Assembly: GCA_001566295.1 (NCBI GenBank)
Contig: KQ964269.1
Span: forward strand, 186,001 to 250,000
DNA: 64,000 nt
Source of the DNA: Microdochium bolleyi
Lineage: Eukaryota > Ascomycota > Sordariomycetes > Xylariales > Microdochiaceae
Direction of reading: 5' to 3'
Shown: piece by piece, positions 43,795 to 53,706 of the stretch
Layout: every line of letters begins with the position of its first letter
Position numbering within the stretch: position 1 is the stretch's first letter
Notes under the pieces: generated by a model
Told to the model about the DNA's origin: nothing
What the model saw: the letters and a program-made list of their open reading frames with translations, nothing else
The model's database searches: none
Position numbers and translations under genes: made by a program

Positions 43795-44451
43795 GCCTGC
43801 GATTGGGGGGGGGGGTGGATGCCATCCAACTATGTTTCAGCCTTTGCTTTGCAAACCCAATTGTTAGAGTACGGGTACGCGTGTAGAGAGTATGTGTAGA
43901 CTACTAGATCATGGAGTATAGAGACCAAAAGGACTGCATTTGAAAATTCTAGTTTCCCTAGATGTACCAGATAAGGTTACGATATAGACTGCGCATGGGC
44001 TGTTTGGACTATGAGCCCCGGCCACCCGAATGCATCTACCATCTGCTTGTCACAGGCACTTTTTAGTTTGGAAACAGAATCTAATTCCTGTATCAGGCCC
44101 AGTATGCGGTCCTTTTTGAGACTGAAGCAATGAGGAGCTCCTGATATATACAAAATCCCACTGTGCCAGCTGGGTGTCGAAGGCCACGCCTCAACGATAA
44201 GAGAGACCTTTTCTTCTACTGCCCAACCCGGCGCTCATTAATGGGTGCTTCGCTTCATTGAATTCCGTCCCTCTAGTGTGGCGTTCCAACGCCTAAATTA
44301 GTATATAGTGATCAATCATAATCCCGATCGACGACCCGCACGTTGGCCAGAGGACAATGGAGCGCGGGTGCCGTAGCGGCCGTTCTGGCTCACAAGGCTG
44401 TGCTACTAGGCACAACTGCGCCGCCAGCGAATATAGTCCATAGATGCTCGT
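43795..44451. other. Convergent 3' region (flavoprotein / HMG-CoA synthase)
   Basis: Shared 3' flank of two convergent genes; AT-richer than the coding sequence. An 11-base G run at 43805-43815 follows the flavoprotein stop codon. No gene seen. Confidence 0.5.
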
Positions 44452-46239
44452 CTATTCCTTGACGGCATAGTGACGCTGGAACTTGTCGTCGACCTTTGTG
44501 AGGTAGTAGGTACCAGCAGCAATGGTCGAGATATCACCCTTGGGGGCGAAGTCCTTCTGCAGGTGAGCGTCGTGACGGAGAGCGCAGAACTAGAAAGACG
44601 ACTCTGTTAGCTTTGCACGCATAAGCTCGTGCGTTGAGGATCAAGCACTTACCTCCTCGTAGACAGTAGGCGAGACCTGGCGTCTGGCCTCGAGTCTGGC
44701 GGGGATGTTGAGGTTCTTGACAATCTCCTCGAAGTCGCCTTCGACACGGAACGACATGAAACTGGCAGCCAGTCCAGAGCCATAGCTGAAGAGACCGATG
44801 CGCTTGCCCTGGAGACCAGCGCTGCCAACGTGGGCGAGCAAGCTGGCCAGGCCGCTGTAGACACTGCCGCAGTACATGTTGCCGCAGTTGGTGGCGACCT
44901 GGATCGCGGGGCCGACGCGCTCAGAGAAGCGCTTCTTGGTGAGGTTCATGAAGGTCTTCTCAACGACCTTGTCAGTGAGGGACTTCTTGTAGTCCATGTC
45001 GCGGATGTCACCGGGAACCTCGGCGAAAGCCGGGCTGTCGGGGTTGGCAAGGTAGTCGTGGTACAGGAGACGAGCGTACGACTTCTGAACGACCTTGCAA
45101 GTCGGCGAGTGGAAGCACATGTAGTCGAAACGGTCCAGGGGAGTCTTTGTGCTGTCGGCGCCGTTGGCGTGACCGTTCTGAGAGCGCTGGGCCTCACGGC
45201 GGCAGTAGTCGCGGTAGGCGGCATCGAGAGCCTCCATGTAGCAGTTGACCGAGTAGTGGCCATCAACGTAGGGGTACTCGCTAGTGAAGTCGGGCTTGTA
45301 GAAGTCGTAGACGTGGGCCATGTAGGTACCGCGCAAGCCGGGCTCGACAACAAGGGGCGCGTTGGGGCCGACGAGCATGGCAACACAGCCAGCACCACCG
45401 GTGGGGCGGGCGTTACCCTTGGCGTAGAGAGCAATATCACCGGCGACGACGATGGCGTCACGGCCATCCCAAGCAGACGACTCGATCCAGTTGACGGAGT
45501 TGAACAGGGCGTTGGTGCCACCGTAGCAAGCGTTGATGGTGTCGACACCCTCAATGTTGGTGTTCTCGCCAAAGAGCTGCATGAGAACAGTCTTGACAGA
45601 CTTGGACTTGTCGAGGATGGTCTCGGTACCGACCTCGAGGCGGCCGATCGAGTTGGTGTCGATCTTGTAGTCCTTGAGGAGGTTGGAAACGGCGGTCAGG
45701 GCGAAGGAGTAGATGTCTGTCGAAAAGTGCTCAGTCAGTCGGCCATAAACAGTGCCTGGCAGGTAGCGAAACACATGCCTCGCCTCCTTGCGGGAGGTCT
45801 ACGGCGAGGCTTGTGGACGCAGTGGAACAGACTTACCCTCGCGGTCGTCGCAGAAGGTCATCTTGGTCTGGCCAAGACCGATGGTGTACTTGCCAGTGGA
45901 GACGCCATCGTGAACCTCGAGCTCGCTCTGAGTGATGTACTGTACGCGGGCAATGGACTCGTCAGCACGTCTACTTTATGGGATACTGCTTCGCTGCTTT
46001 CTCTCGCCAAGTCTGCCCGGCTTTGACCACGCTCTGTGGTGTCTCGTGCCTGGGTCGCGCGCTGTTGAGGCAAGGACGCGGGGTCTGCAGCGAAAAAAGG
46101 CAGGGGCATGCGATCTCGGAGGGTGAGGGGCAGCGGTCGACGTGCATTGGGGGGCGTTGAGAACGACGAGACGACCTACCTGGCTGGGGAAGTACAGGCT
46201 GATAGCCTTGATACCAATGTTCTGGGGACGAGAAGCCAT
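44452..46239 (-). CDS. ERG13: Hydroxymethylglutaryl-CoA synthase
   Basis: Condenses acetyl-CoA with acetoacetyl-CoA to HMG-CoA, the second step of the mevalonate pathway feeding ergosterol, prenyl groups and terpenoids. Minus-strand exons are 46239-46180, 45939-45837, 45716-44653 and 44589-44452, giving 454 aa; introns are 240, 120 and 63 nt. Catalytic residues are visible: Glu86 in VGTETILDKSKS, Cys118 in INACYGGTNALFN and His257 in CFHSPTCK. GNMYCGSVYSGLASLL and the GSGLAASFMSFRV segment are also present. The first exon encodes only MASRPQNIGIKAISLYFPSQ. Length and motif order are those of cytosolic fungal enzymes; no mitochondrial presequence is seen. The long first intron is unusual in this window. 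It converges on the DHCR24-like gene. Confidence 0.95.
45777..45810 (-). other. Hairpin-forming sequence in HMG-CoA synthase intron 2
   Basis: gcctcgcc (45777-45784) and ggcgaggc (45803-45810) are perfect reverse complements separated by 18 bases. They lie inside the 120-nt intron 45836-45717. A second pairing of cctcc with ggagg is possible inside. Confidence 0.5.
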
Positions 46240-48879
46240 TGTTGCGGTTGATTATGAGAAAGTAATCGGAAGAGGAGTGGGAAGGAATGGAGGAACTGGA
46301 AAGTGGAAGGAGAAGACGCGGGTTAGCAGGAGACCGATGCAAGGAGACGGGGCCGGGAAATGCGTTTTCACCGCCTGTTATTAGACCCTGGCGGGACTAT
46401 GCAGCGGGCGGCACGCGGACACGCTCGCAACAGCACGACAGTAGCGCCGCCATGCTGGCAGGGTCCCCTGATCTGCACGTGAAGTCTCGCCTCTCGAGCC
46501 CAAAGACTTTGACAGGACGGAGCACGGAGTACCTTGGCACGGTGCCAAGATGGAAATGCGCACAGGAGGGCAGGGCAGGGCCGGGCAGGCTTACTCTTGG
46601 GGATGACAGGACGTCCACTGAATGGCTGGATCGCAAAGGGCGGCGGCGGAGAAACGAAGCCGGAGAGACAGTGAGGCAGAGAAAGGGGCGACTGAGACTA
46701 ATGAACAGAGGCTTGGGCAACGGCGGGCTTGGTTAATCTTGTTATGTCGCAGCAAGTGGGTGGGTAGGGTGACTTTTTGGCGGTCGGCAGATCCTGGCCT
46801 CAACAGTCGGGTTCAAGCGGGCTTTTGCGGGATTCTTCGCAGAGTTCAGTGTCTGAGAGGCAGATGATGATTTTGATAATAGGCCGTGGCAAGATGTAGT
46901 CGTTGGTGCCCCTTCTTAAGTATTCTCCCGCCTGGGCAGCTGAGGAACCAGTGATCATGGTCTCGTGCTGTCGTCACACTGCGTCCAGCGGACCGCCATC
47001 CCCAGTGGCACAATCCCATGGACCCGGGCGTTCCTGATCTTCCGTCCACGAAAAGGGGCCCCTCTGGGACCTGACCGCGCCGCCATCCTTGTTCGAGTCT
47101 AGTGGCACGAAGCCCGTCAACGACGGAGTTCAGTCCACCATTTCGAGGATCGTGATGATGCCACCACAAAGGCAACTCTAGGCTGCCATGTGCAAGAAAG
47201 ACATGGACCTACCTGAGACGCCGTGGCTGAGCATAGGCATCGTCACCCTCGAGGCTTCCTCCCTCTCGGATTCCCGACCATCAGTCCCAAATGGTGCAAT
47301 ATTTGCCTCCTCTCCGAAGAGCCCCGCGAAATTCCTGTCCATCTTATCTCGGCCCAGGTACCCCTCCCCTCCTCGCTAGGCTCAATCTGGCTAGCGCAGT
47401 AGCCGCCTTTTCTCTCTCCTGCAGGGGTAGCTTCCAACACTGACTGATACTTCGTTGTTGACCACGTCTTCTCAGCCACGCAAGCCGTCAATGTACACCT
47501 CGAAACGTCAAGTTGATGACTCCCAGGGTCCATTATCCTGTTGCAATTTGTGCTATTCAAGACCGGCGTTCCATCAACGCGCATCGCCAACTGAGTTAGC
47601 ACAGGGCCAGCCTCTGACGTGCCCGCCCGCTCACGCCAGGCTCCTTGTGAGCGTGGCTGTGCTGCCTCGTCCTCGTCCCATGCCAGGCACCGACCCGCAA
47701 CAGCGGGCGCTCAGCGGGACAACCCTTCAAAGACCTCGCTGTGGATACCGTATGTAAATACTGACTTACAAAGCCAAGGTCGGCTCCGAACACAACAAGC
47801 TTCCAGGGGAGGACTGTAAGCCTCCTGCATCAGAGAGGACAAGCCCTCAACGCCATCGTCACAAAGGAGCCGCACGCGCAACTGTCCAGGGTCCGCGCCT
47901 CTCCCTCTCGGAAATCCGGAACCGGAACCGGCATGTTCTCTCCATTCGCTCGAGCAACGCGGATGACAAGAAACCCTCCGGCTCATCCCTGCCCGCCTTC
48001 ACCCACCTGCCGACGACGGCAAAGCTTACACTACCAAACCCTTGCTGTGGGCCAGGCTCAGTTGAACACGAGAGAGGGAGGGGGCGTGTAAGCCGTCTCG
48101 AGAAATCCGGGGCCCTGCAATGAGAGAAACGAGATATCCTCGTCTACACGTGCGTGGTACCTCCTCGCAGTAAGCATTGATTTGTTGATTTGCCCTGGCT
48201 TGAATCCCGAGAACACCGGATTCCGCAGCCTGGAGGACCATGCTCGTCCGCCTGGCATAGTTTTGAGCTCCGATGCCCGTGAACAGGAAACGCCGACGTC
48301 AAGATCACGCCAGTCTCTGTCTGCACAGCCTCATCAGGGAAGGGCGAGGGGTGGGGGGGTCTTGTAATTACACCGTGCATGTGAGCATCCCAGGGGCTGT
48401 CATTCTGGGGTGATTGGGTCTGACCGACCTGCTAGAGATGGCCAATGCTGCGCCGTGATGGACGTCCCATCGATCTATCCTGCCTGCGCGGAACGAGAGG
48501 TTGGTCACTGTACCTTCAAGTGTGATGCCGTTGGTGCGAGGAAGTGCGTGCCTACGTATGCGCACCGAAGAGTCGATCTGGCTGGTTGTTCCTCGGTCTA
48601 GCCGTCGACGACCTGTCCGTTCGCATTAATGACTATGCCGCCAAAGGATCCTCATTTCATAGTACTGTAACGCCGGAGCGCACGTTACACGAGCGCAGCA
48701 AATGGTAAAGCAAACATGATGATGTTGTGACCCAGTGCAGACCACTGTCGTGTCGTTGACCTATCTAAAGGTACTCTTGCTAAACAAGTACGATGTAAAA
48801 GCAAAAATGCTATGTTCCAAAACAGACCCGTCCTGAACACCGGTGTATGATGCAAAATGCAAAGCATGTGCCCCGGCCC
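46240..48879. other. 2.6 kb intergenic region (HMG-CoA synthase promoter; 3' of the AAA gene)
   Basis: On the minus strand the ~500 bases 5' of the HMG-CoA synthase ATG are C/T-rich. The open frames between 46,600 and 48,600 are short, conflicting and unrecognised. No TATA box is obvious. Bases 48,610-48,870 are AT-rich, fitting the 3' UTR of the AAA ATPase gene. Confidence 0.5.
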
Positions 48880-50859
48880 TTACTCGCTGTCAGGGCTGGC
48901 GTATCCCGAGTCAACCTTCTCGTGGCCAGTCGAAACTACGGGCTTGAGCAAGTCCGCGGCTGTATCGGCGGGCTTGGTGGTGGTGGTGGCGGCCACCTCC
49001 ACGGGGGAGACCTTTCCGGCCTCGTCCTTCTTCGCCTCATCCTTCTTGATCTCGCCCTTCTTCTCCTTGGCCTCCTTTTCCTCTGCTTCCTTCTTCTCCT
49101 TCTCTTCCTTCTGCTTCTTCTCCTCATCTTCCTTCTTCTTCTTTGCGGCTTCCTCCTCGGCCTTCCTCTTTTCCTCAGCATCCTTCAGCTCCTTCTCCTT
49201 GCGGTCCTTTCTCGTCTGCTCGATGAACTCCTCGACGTGTGACACGGCCGCATTGGCGTCCCGCTTGTGCCGCATGAGGTAACCCTGGAGTTCGGCGGGA
49301 CTGAACTCAAAGGCAGGGATCTTGGCCGAGAACTCATCCGCCAGCCCCTCGACGAGCTGCTCCTTCTCCTTCCTCTCAAGCTGCTTCTTCTCGAGATATG
49401 CCGCCTTGCTGTCGGAGTCGAGCTTGAGCTGTTCGAGGTCAGGCGGGCCGTCGTCACCCTCGAGAGGCGCAAAGATGGCGCGGAAGATGGCGGCTGTCAT
49501 GCCACTGTCCGCCAGCCCGAACTCGACAGTCATGTCCACACGGCCAGGGCGGATCAGGGCCTTGTCGAGCTTCTCGAGGTGGTTCGTCGTCATGATGAGC
49601 ACGCGGCCCTCCTGGGAGGCCACACCGTCCAGGATGTTGAGCAGGCCGGATAAAGACAGCCGGCCGTTGTTGTTATTGCCATTGCCGGTAGTCAGCTGGC
49701 CAGGCACCATATCGTCCTTGGAAGAGTCACCGGCTTCAGCAGCCCTAGCGGCTTCCAGCTGTTCACGCGTGTGCGTGAGACCCGCAGAGTCGATATCCTC
49801 AAGCAGGACAACACAGCGCCTGGGAAGTTCAGCGAATAGACTTGCGAGATTCTCCTCGTTGGCCGATACCGAGCTCAAACTGACGATGTAGATGCGCATC
49901 TTGAAGAAGCCGGCGAGAGCCAGACTCAGGGAGCTCTTGCCCGTGCCAGGAGGACCCCAGAGGAGATAGCCACGGCGGTAAGGAATACCTCTGTTGGCAT
50001 ACCACCGCTGGGTCGCAGGGTTCAAGTAGTCCGTGACATCGTCGATGAGGTCCTGCTTCGTCTTCTCGTTCAGGATGACTGTGGAGAATGGTCTGCTTGC
50101 GCGGGCCATGCACCTCTGCCAGGTCGGCTCGGTCGAGCCGGCACGGCAGGTGCCACGGTAGATGAGGGTCTTCTTCTCGTCACGCTCCATGTACGCCTCG
50201 CGGGCTTCGAGAAGGAGCTCCTTGAGAACGGCCGGGTTGCGGCCGAAGCAGGAGACAGAGATTTCCTCCTTTTCGCTGATCATCAAGTTGTTGCCAGTCT
50301 CGCGGTTGGCCGTCCGGCGGAAGATGAGAACGTTTCGCCTGTAGAAGAACATGTGGCTGCCAAAGGAGGGTGTGTAGTTGAGGGCCTTCTTCTTCTTCTT
50401 GATGTCTGAGGACTGGCCGTCCTGCTCGAACTCCTCTTCCTCGTCCTCATCCCAGCGCCAGAGGAACCAGGAGCGCGAGCTGAGGTTTGTGTTGACGACA
50501 AAGCGGCGGGAGCGCTGGGCGAAGCGCTGGGTGGAGACCCAGGCCATGAGGATGTTGTAGATCTCATCGTCGGTGCGGATGTCGACGACGGACATGAAGT
50601 GGGACTCGAGGGAGTCCCAGAGGAACTGGCTGATGTAGTTCCAGGCCGCCATGAGAGCACCGGCCATGAGGACGAGCGGGATGTAGAGGTTGAGGTCAAT
50701 CTTGAGGTACTTCTGGACGACGTTGGCAAAGACAGAGAAGCCCGGGAAGAAGAAGTCGAGCATGGCGAGCTGGGGCACCTGTGTGGGCTCGGGCAGGGCA
50801 CCAGGGTGGGAGAAGGGCGTTGAGCCCGCGAGGGGCGTTGTTGTGAGAGGGGAGGCCAT
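48880..50859 (-). CDS. BCS1-like AAA ATPase with a Lys/Glu-rich C-terminal tail
   Basis: Single exon, 659 aa from the ATG at 50859 (caatcATGgcc); another in-frame ATG is at 50898. A predicted transmembrane helix IPLVLMAGALMAAWNYISQFLW (residues ~59-80) is followed by a BCS1-type N-domain (SHFMSVVDIRTDDEIYNILMAWV). The AAA core has Walker A GPPGTGKS (302-309), Walker B VVLLEDID (350-357), sensor MTTNHLEKLD and RPGRVD arginines. BCS1 translocates the folded Rieske protein across the inner mitochondrial membrane; this is one of the divergent paralogues common in moulds, so the substrate may differ. A linker (EAARAAEAGDSSKDD...NGNNNNG) is inserted after Walker B. Residues ~555-620 are an almost pure Lys/Glu/Ala charged helix, absent from canonical Bcs1. 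The extreme C-terminus is Thr/Ala/Asp-rich. Confidence 0.88.
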   Translation of the reverse strand: MASPLTTTPLAGSTPFSHPGALPEPTQVPQLAMLDFFFPGFSVFANVVQKYLKIDLNLYIPLVLMAGALMAAWNYISQFLWDSLESHFMSVVDIRTDDEIYNILMAWVSTQRFAQRSRRFVVNTNLSSRSWFLWRWDEDEEEEFEQDGQSSDIKKKKKALNYTPSFGSHMFFYRRNVLIFRRTANRETGNNLMISEKEEISVSCFGRNPAVLKELLLEAREAYMERDEKKTLIYRGTCRAGSTEPTWQRCMARASRPFSTVILNEKTKQDLIDDVTDYLNPATQRWYANRGIPYRRGYLLWGPPGTGKSSLSLALAGFFKMRIYIVSLSSVSANEENLASLFAELPRRCVVLLEDIDSAGLTHTREQLEAARAAEAGDSSKDDMVPGQLTTGNGNNNNGRLSLSGLLNILDGVASQEGRVLIMTTNHLEKLDKALIRPGRVDMTVEFGLADSGMTAAIFRAIFAPLEGDDGPPDLEQLKLDSDSKAAYLEKKQLERKEKEQLVEGLADEFSAKIPAFEFSPAELQGYLMRHKRDANAAVSHVEEFIEQTRKDRKEKELKDAEEKRKAEEEAAKKKKEDEEKKQKEEKEKKEAEEKEAKEKKGEIKKDEAKKDEAGKVSPVEVAATTTTKPADTAADLLKPVVSTGHEKVDSGYASPDSE

Positions 50860-51115
50860 GATTGTGAGTGCTTGATCCAGCAGATGCGATATGGTCATGC
50901 ACAGGAGGGGCCCAGCGGGCAAGTTGACGGTAGTCAGTGGTGTTCAGCAAGGCCTGTCGTGCTGAAGAATCACGGCTGTCGTTGGATCTGATTGCCAGTC
51001 GATGAGGCTCTGAAGTGCCAGAAGGATGCTGGTCTGGCACGATGGCTTGAACATGAGATGAGAGGTCAAGATGTTTCGTGGTCGTGACATGAAGATGGCG
51101 GGATGTCAGCTGCTG

Positions 51116-51123
51116 TTATATAA
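51116..51123 (-). promoter_or_regulatory. TATA-box-like element for the AAA ATPase gene
   Basis: ttatataa, readable on the minus strand, lies 257 bases upstream of the chosen ATG at 50859 with no other gene between. Plausible core promoter by position. Confidence 0.4.
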
Positions 51124-51180
51124 GCCAGGGCAGGCAGCGGAGGAGGCAGCGGAGGAGGCAGCCCGGTCATGCAGGAAGAC

Positions 51181-51220
51181 AGGCAGGCAGGCAGGCTGGC
51201 TGGCTGGCTGGCTGGCTGGC
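51181..51220. repeat. Compound tetranucleotide microsatellite (AGGC)n(TGGC)n
   Basis: About four AGGC units run directly into about six TGGC units without interruption. It lies upstream of the AAA ATPase gene, just beyond its TATA-like element. Confidence 0.9.
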
Positions 51221-52000
51221 GCCACCGGGTCATTGTCCAGGTGGATGCCGGCATGTGAGAGCATGCTGCAGTGCCAGCACGCGCAGTCGGGACCCTGCAG
51301 GCAGGTGGGAGTTCCTGATGTCCACCCAAGGGCTCCGAAGACACGGCGAGTGAATCATAGTTACCGCTCAGCCCGTCCCGGCGTGAGCTTGCATCTGGGC
51401 CCTATGCTAGCGCGGCATCTGCCTGGCAGATCGGCCAGGACTCCAGCAGGAATAAGCCTGGAAGCGCCCTGGCCAACCACAGCGCTGGAGAAGCCGCACT
51501 ACAGGTTGTGCCTTGCCAGGCGAGCCAGGCAGGCGGGCACTTGCAGGGGGGCCATAGGGCTCAACGCTGTCAAGGACCCCGTCAGTGCATCACAAGTGCT
51601 CACTACATCCCGGGCTCCCTCACGGACCCCCAGGGCCTCCTCCGCATCCTGCTCCGAGTGCCGCATCGCCGAGTGACTGAACCCCAACGGCAGACCTCAG
51701 CAAGACAATGGCAGTGTGGCTCAGCTGAATCCCCATGGCTCCTCGCATGTCTTCCTCACATGCCTCGGACGCATGCCCAATCAGCGCCAGCGGCCGTCGT
51801 TGTCGCAGCATGCATCGCTGCAGGCACTGCAGCTCAGCACATGTCGGTCAAGTCCGACGCCTGAGATAACCCCGGTCCCGCAGCTGCAATGACGTTGCTA
51901 CATGTATCCTTCCTTGGGGGCATATCGTGCCTCTCAGTCCACGCGTGTCTCAGAGCATCCGACGAATGCGCCCCCGTTGCAGCCTCTTCGCGGTCGCATA

Positions 52001-52035
52001 GTGTTGTGTTGTGTCGTGTCGTGTCGTGTCGTGCT
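52001..52035. repeat. Pentanucleotide repeat (GTGTT/GTGTC)n
   Basis: Two GTGTT units, four GTGTC units and a degenerate last unit in tandem, in non-coding sequence. Confidence 0.85.
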
Positions 52036-52109
52036 CTGTTCGCCGTTCTTCAACTGAAGAATCTGACACGCGTATAGTCCCGGTACTTAGTACATCTACC
52101 GAGCTATAT

Positions 52110-52145
52110 ACCTACCTACCTAGGTACCTACCTAGAGGTAGGTAC
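52110..52145. repeat. ACCT/AGGT near-palindromic repeat
   Basis: cctacctacctaggtacc followed by tacctagaggtaggtacg. The segment consists of ACCT units and their complement AGGT, so most of it can pair with itself. Such TACCTACCTAGG stretches recur in many Sordariomycete intergenic regions. Confidence 0.6.
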
Positions 52146-52941
52146 GTATCCTCTCGCTTGCAATCAGAAATAGTTCCGAGGCTCCCGTCGACAGAAAGCT
52201 TCTATACCATTACAGATTCTATTGGTCGACGACTCCTTCTTCCCAAAGCGACGAGAGAGCCATATTTACAGCCTCTGGATCTCCCCATCGGAAGCACTCA
52301 TTTGATACTTTGTCCTCCAGTGCATGTCTCCGAAAAAGAAAGAAAATAGAGAACTCTCATTTATTGCTCGCAAGAGTTTATATTCCGCGCAATGCATTTT
52401 CAGGAAACGTGGGAACAAACCCGCGAGAAAGCTCTTAGTCACATGAACTCACTTCTATCAGGCAGGTCAGCCCAGATCGCTGGCGTAAAAGAGGTGAGTC
52501 GTGGAAACTCTCACGGACGCAATCACGACAAGCCCCCTTGAGGTGTTTATCCTTCTGAGACCTTCTCCGCGAGTTGCACAAAATCACGTCAGGAAAGCCA
52601 TGTGCAATTCCTGGTCCAATTCACAACTACCAGAAGTGACCGCAATATCCTGGCTGTCAGGAAGTATGAAGATAGCTGAGAAGGCGTAGTCATAACACAA
52701 AGCGGTCTGGTATTGCCAATTTCAACAAGAAGTACGGGACATTATATTTGGAAGCAGTCATAGGTCAGGGTTCCCCGTCGTTGGGTCCTGCCTGCTCACG
52801 AGCTCAGACAACGAAAGGAATGCTATACTCCAGCGCTGCCAAACAAAAGCTGATATCATGACCTGCTGCGGTTACACCGACAAATCGTAAAATGGAAAAG
52901 AAACACATACGGGAGGGTACAGTGATGCCAAGCCGATCTCG

Positions 52942-53706
52942 TCAAGAAACAACCGACGCCCCTGACCGCATCGGGCCTCCTGTTTTCACATTGGCAGAGA
53001 ATTGCCTCTGCGGCTGCCGCTGTGCCGGCTGCGCGGCGTGGCCCCAGACCGGATCAACAGGTCTCGCCTGCGGCCGGGCATGCATGCCGGGCATGTTGAG
53101 CCCGGGCCCGTAAGCACCACCCATCATCGACGCCGTCGCCGCCGCCGGCATCCCGCCACCCATCATCATCCCTGGCCTCATCCCTCCCATCCCACCTCCT
53201 GGTCCATAGCCGAACTGCGGCCGCGTCTGCGGCGGCGGTGGTATCGGCATCTGGCCGTGCCCGTGGCCGCCCATTGCACCACCACCGCCGCCGGCGCTGC
53301 TGCCGCCACTCCCGCGACTCTTTCGGTGCCTCTTCCCCTGCTTCCTGCTCACCTGGGCGAACGGCCCCGCCATGAAGTGCGCGGCAAACCGCGTGCGAGT
53401 GTCGTCCGTGGTGTCCACGACGCGCGTCACCGCGCCCATGTATCCGTGCCAGCCCCAGAACTCGGACGGGTCGTCACAGTACACGAAGCTCTCGGACCCG
53501 GAGCTCATGTAGCTCGCATTGGAGAGCGAGGAGTGGAAGGAGCGCGAGCCCGAGTGGAGGTAGCCACTGGATGCCGAGGAGGAGGAGGATGAGCCAGAGG
53601 AAGAGGAGCCATCGTCATCGCTGGAGTAGGAGTCTTCGGCCTCGTCGACGACACCGGGAGGGGCGTAGTGCATGTTTGGAGGGGGTGGTGGCATTCCGCG
53701 TGCCAT
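52942..53706 (-). CDS. Low-complexity Ser/Gly/Met/Pro-rich protein, function unknown
   Basis: Single open frame of 254 aa. The N-terminus has a poly-Pro run (MPPPPPNMHYAPPG), then Ser-rich acidic sequence (SYSSDDDGSSSSG). A central block of ~70 residues looks ordered (SFVYCDDPSEFWGWHGYMGAVTRVVD, DTRTRFAAHFMAGPFAQVSRK). A basic patch KRHRKSR is followed by Gly/Met-rich sequence and a Pro/Gln tail. The GC-rich composition could create a spurious frame, but the ordered block and the Met/Gly repeats suggest a real, rapidly evolving protein. No family recognised. The decamer repeats at 53759-53788 lie just upstream in its leader or promoter. Confidence 0.55.
   Translation of the reverse strand: MARGMPPPPPNMHYAPPGVVDEAEDSYSSDDDGSSSSGSSSSSSASSGYLHSGSRSFHSSLSNASYMSSGSESFVYCDDPSEFWGWHGYMGAVTRVVDTTDDTRTRFAAHFMAGPFAQVSRKQGKRHRKSRGSGGSSAGGGGGAMGGHGHGQMPIPPPPQTRPQFGYGPGGGMGGMRPGMMMGGGMPAAATASMMGGAYGPGLNMPGMHARPQARPVDPVWGHAAQPAQRQPQRQFSANVKTGGPMRSGASVVS

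Larger units (their letters stand above)
50860..52941. other. 2.1 kb intergenic region with microsatellites
   Basis: Upstream of the AAA gene (-) and 3' of the low-complexity gene (-). It contains a TATA-like element at 51116-51123, a 12-bp tandem pair around 51135-51160, a (AGGC)n(TGGC)n tract at 51181-51220, a (GTGTY)n tract at 52001-52035 and an ACCT/AGGT near-palindrome at 52110-52145. No protein gene is supported. Confidence 0.55.

Noticed and set aside
44830..46026. 398-aa open frame antisense to HMG-CoA synthase
   Set aside because: It mirrors a strongly biased coding strand that lacks codons giving stops on the other strand. Its translation is Val/Gly/Leu-rich with no domain, and it crosses the introns of the real gene.
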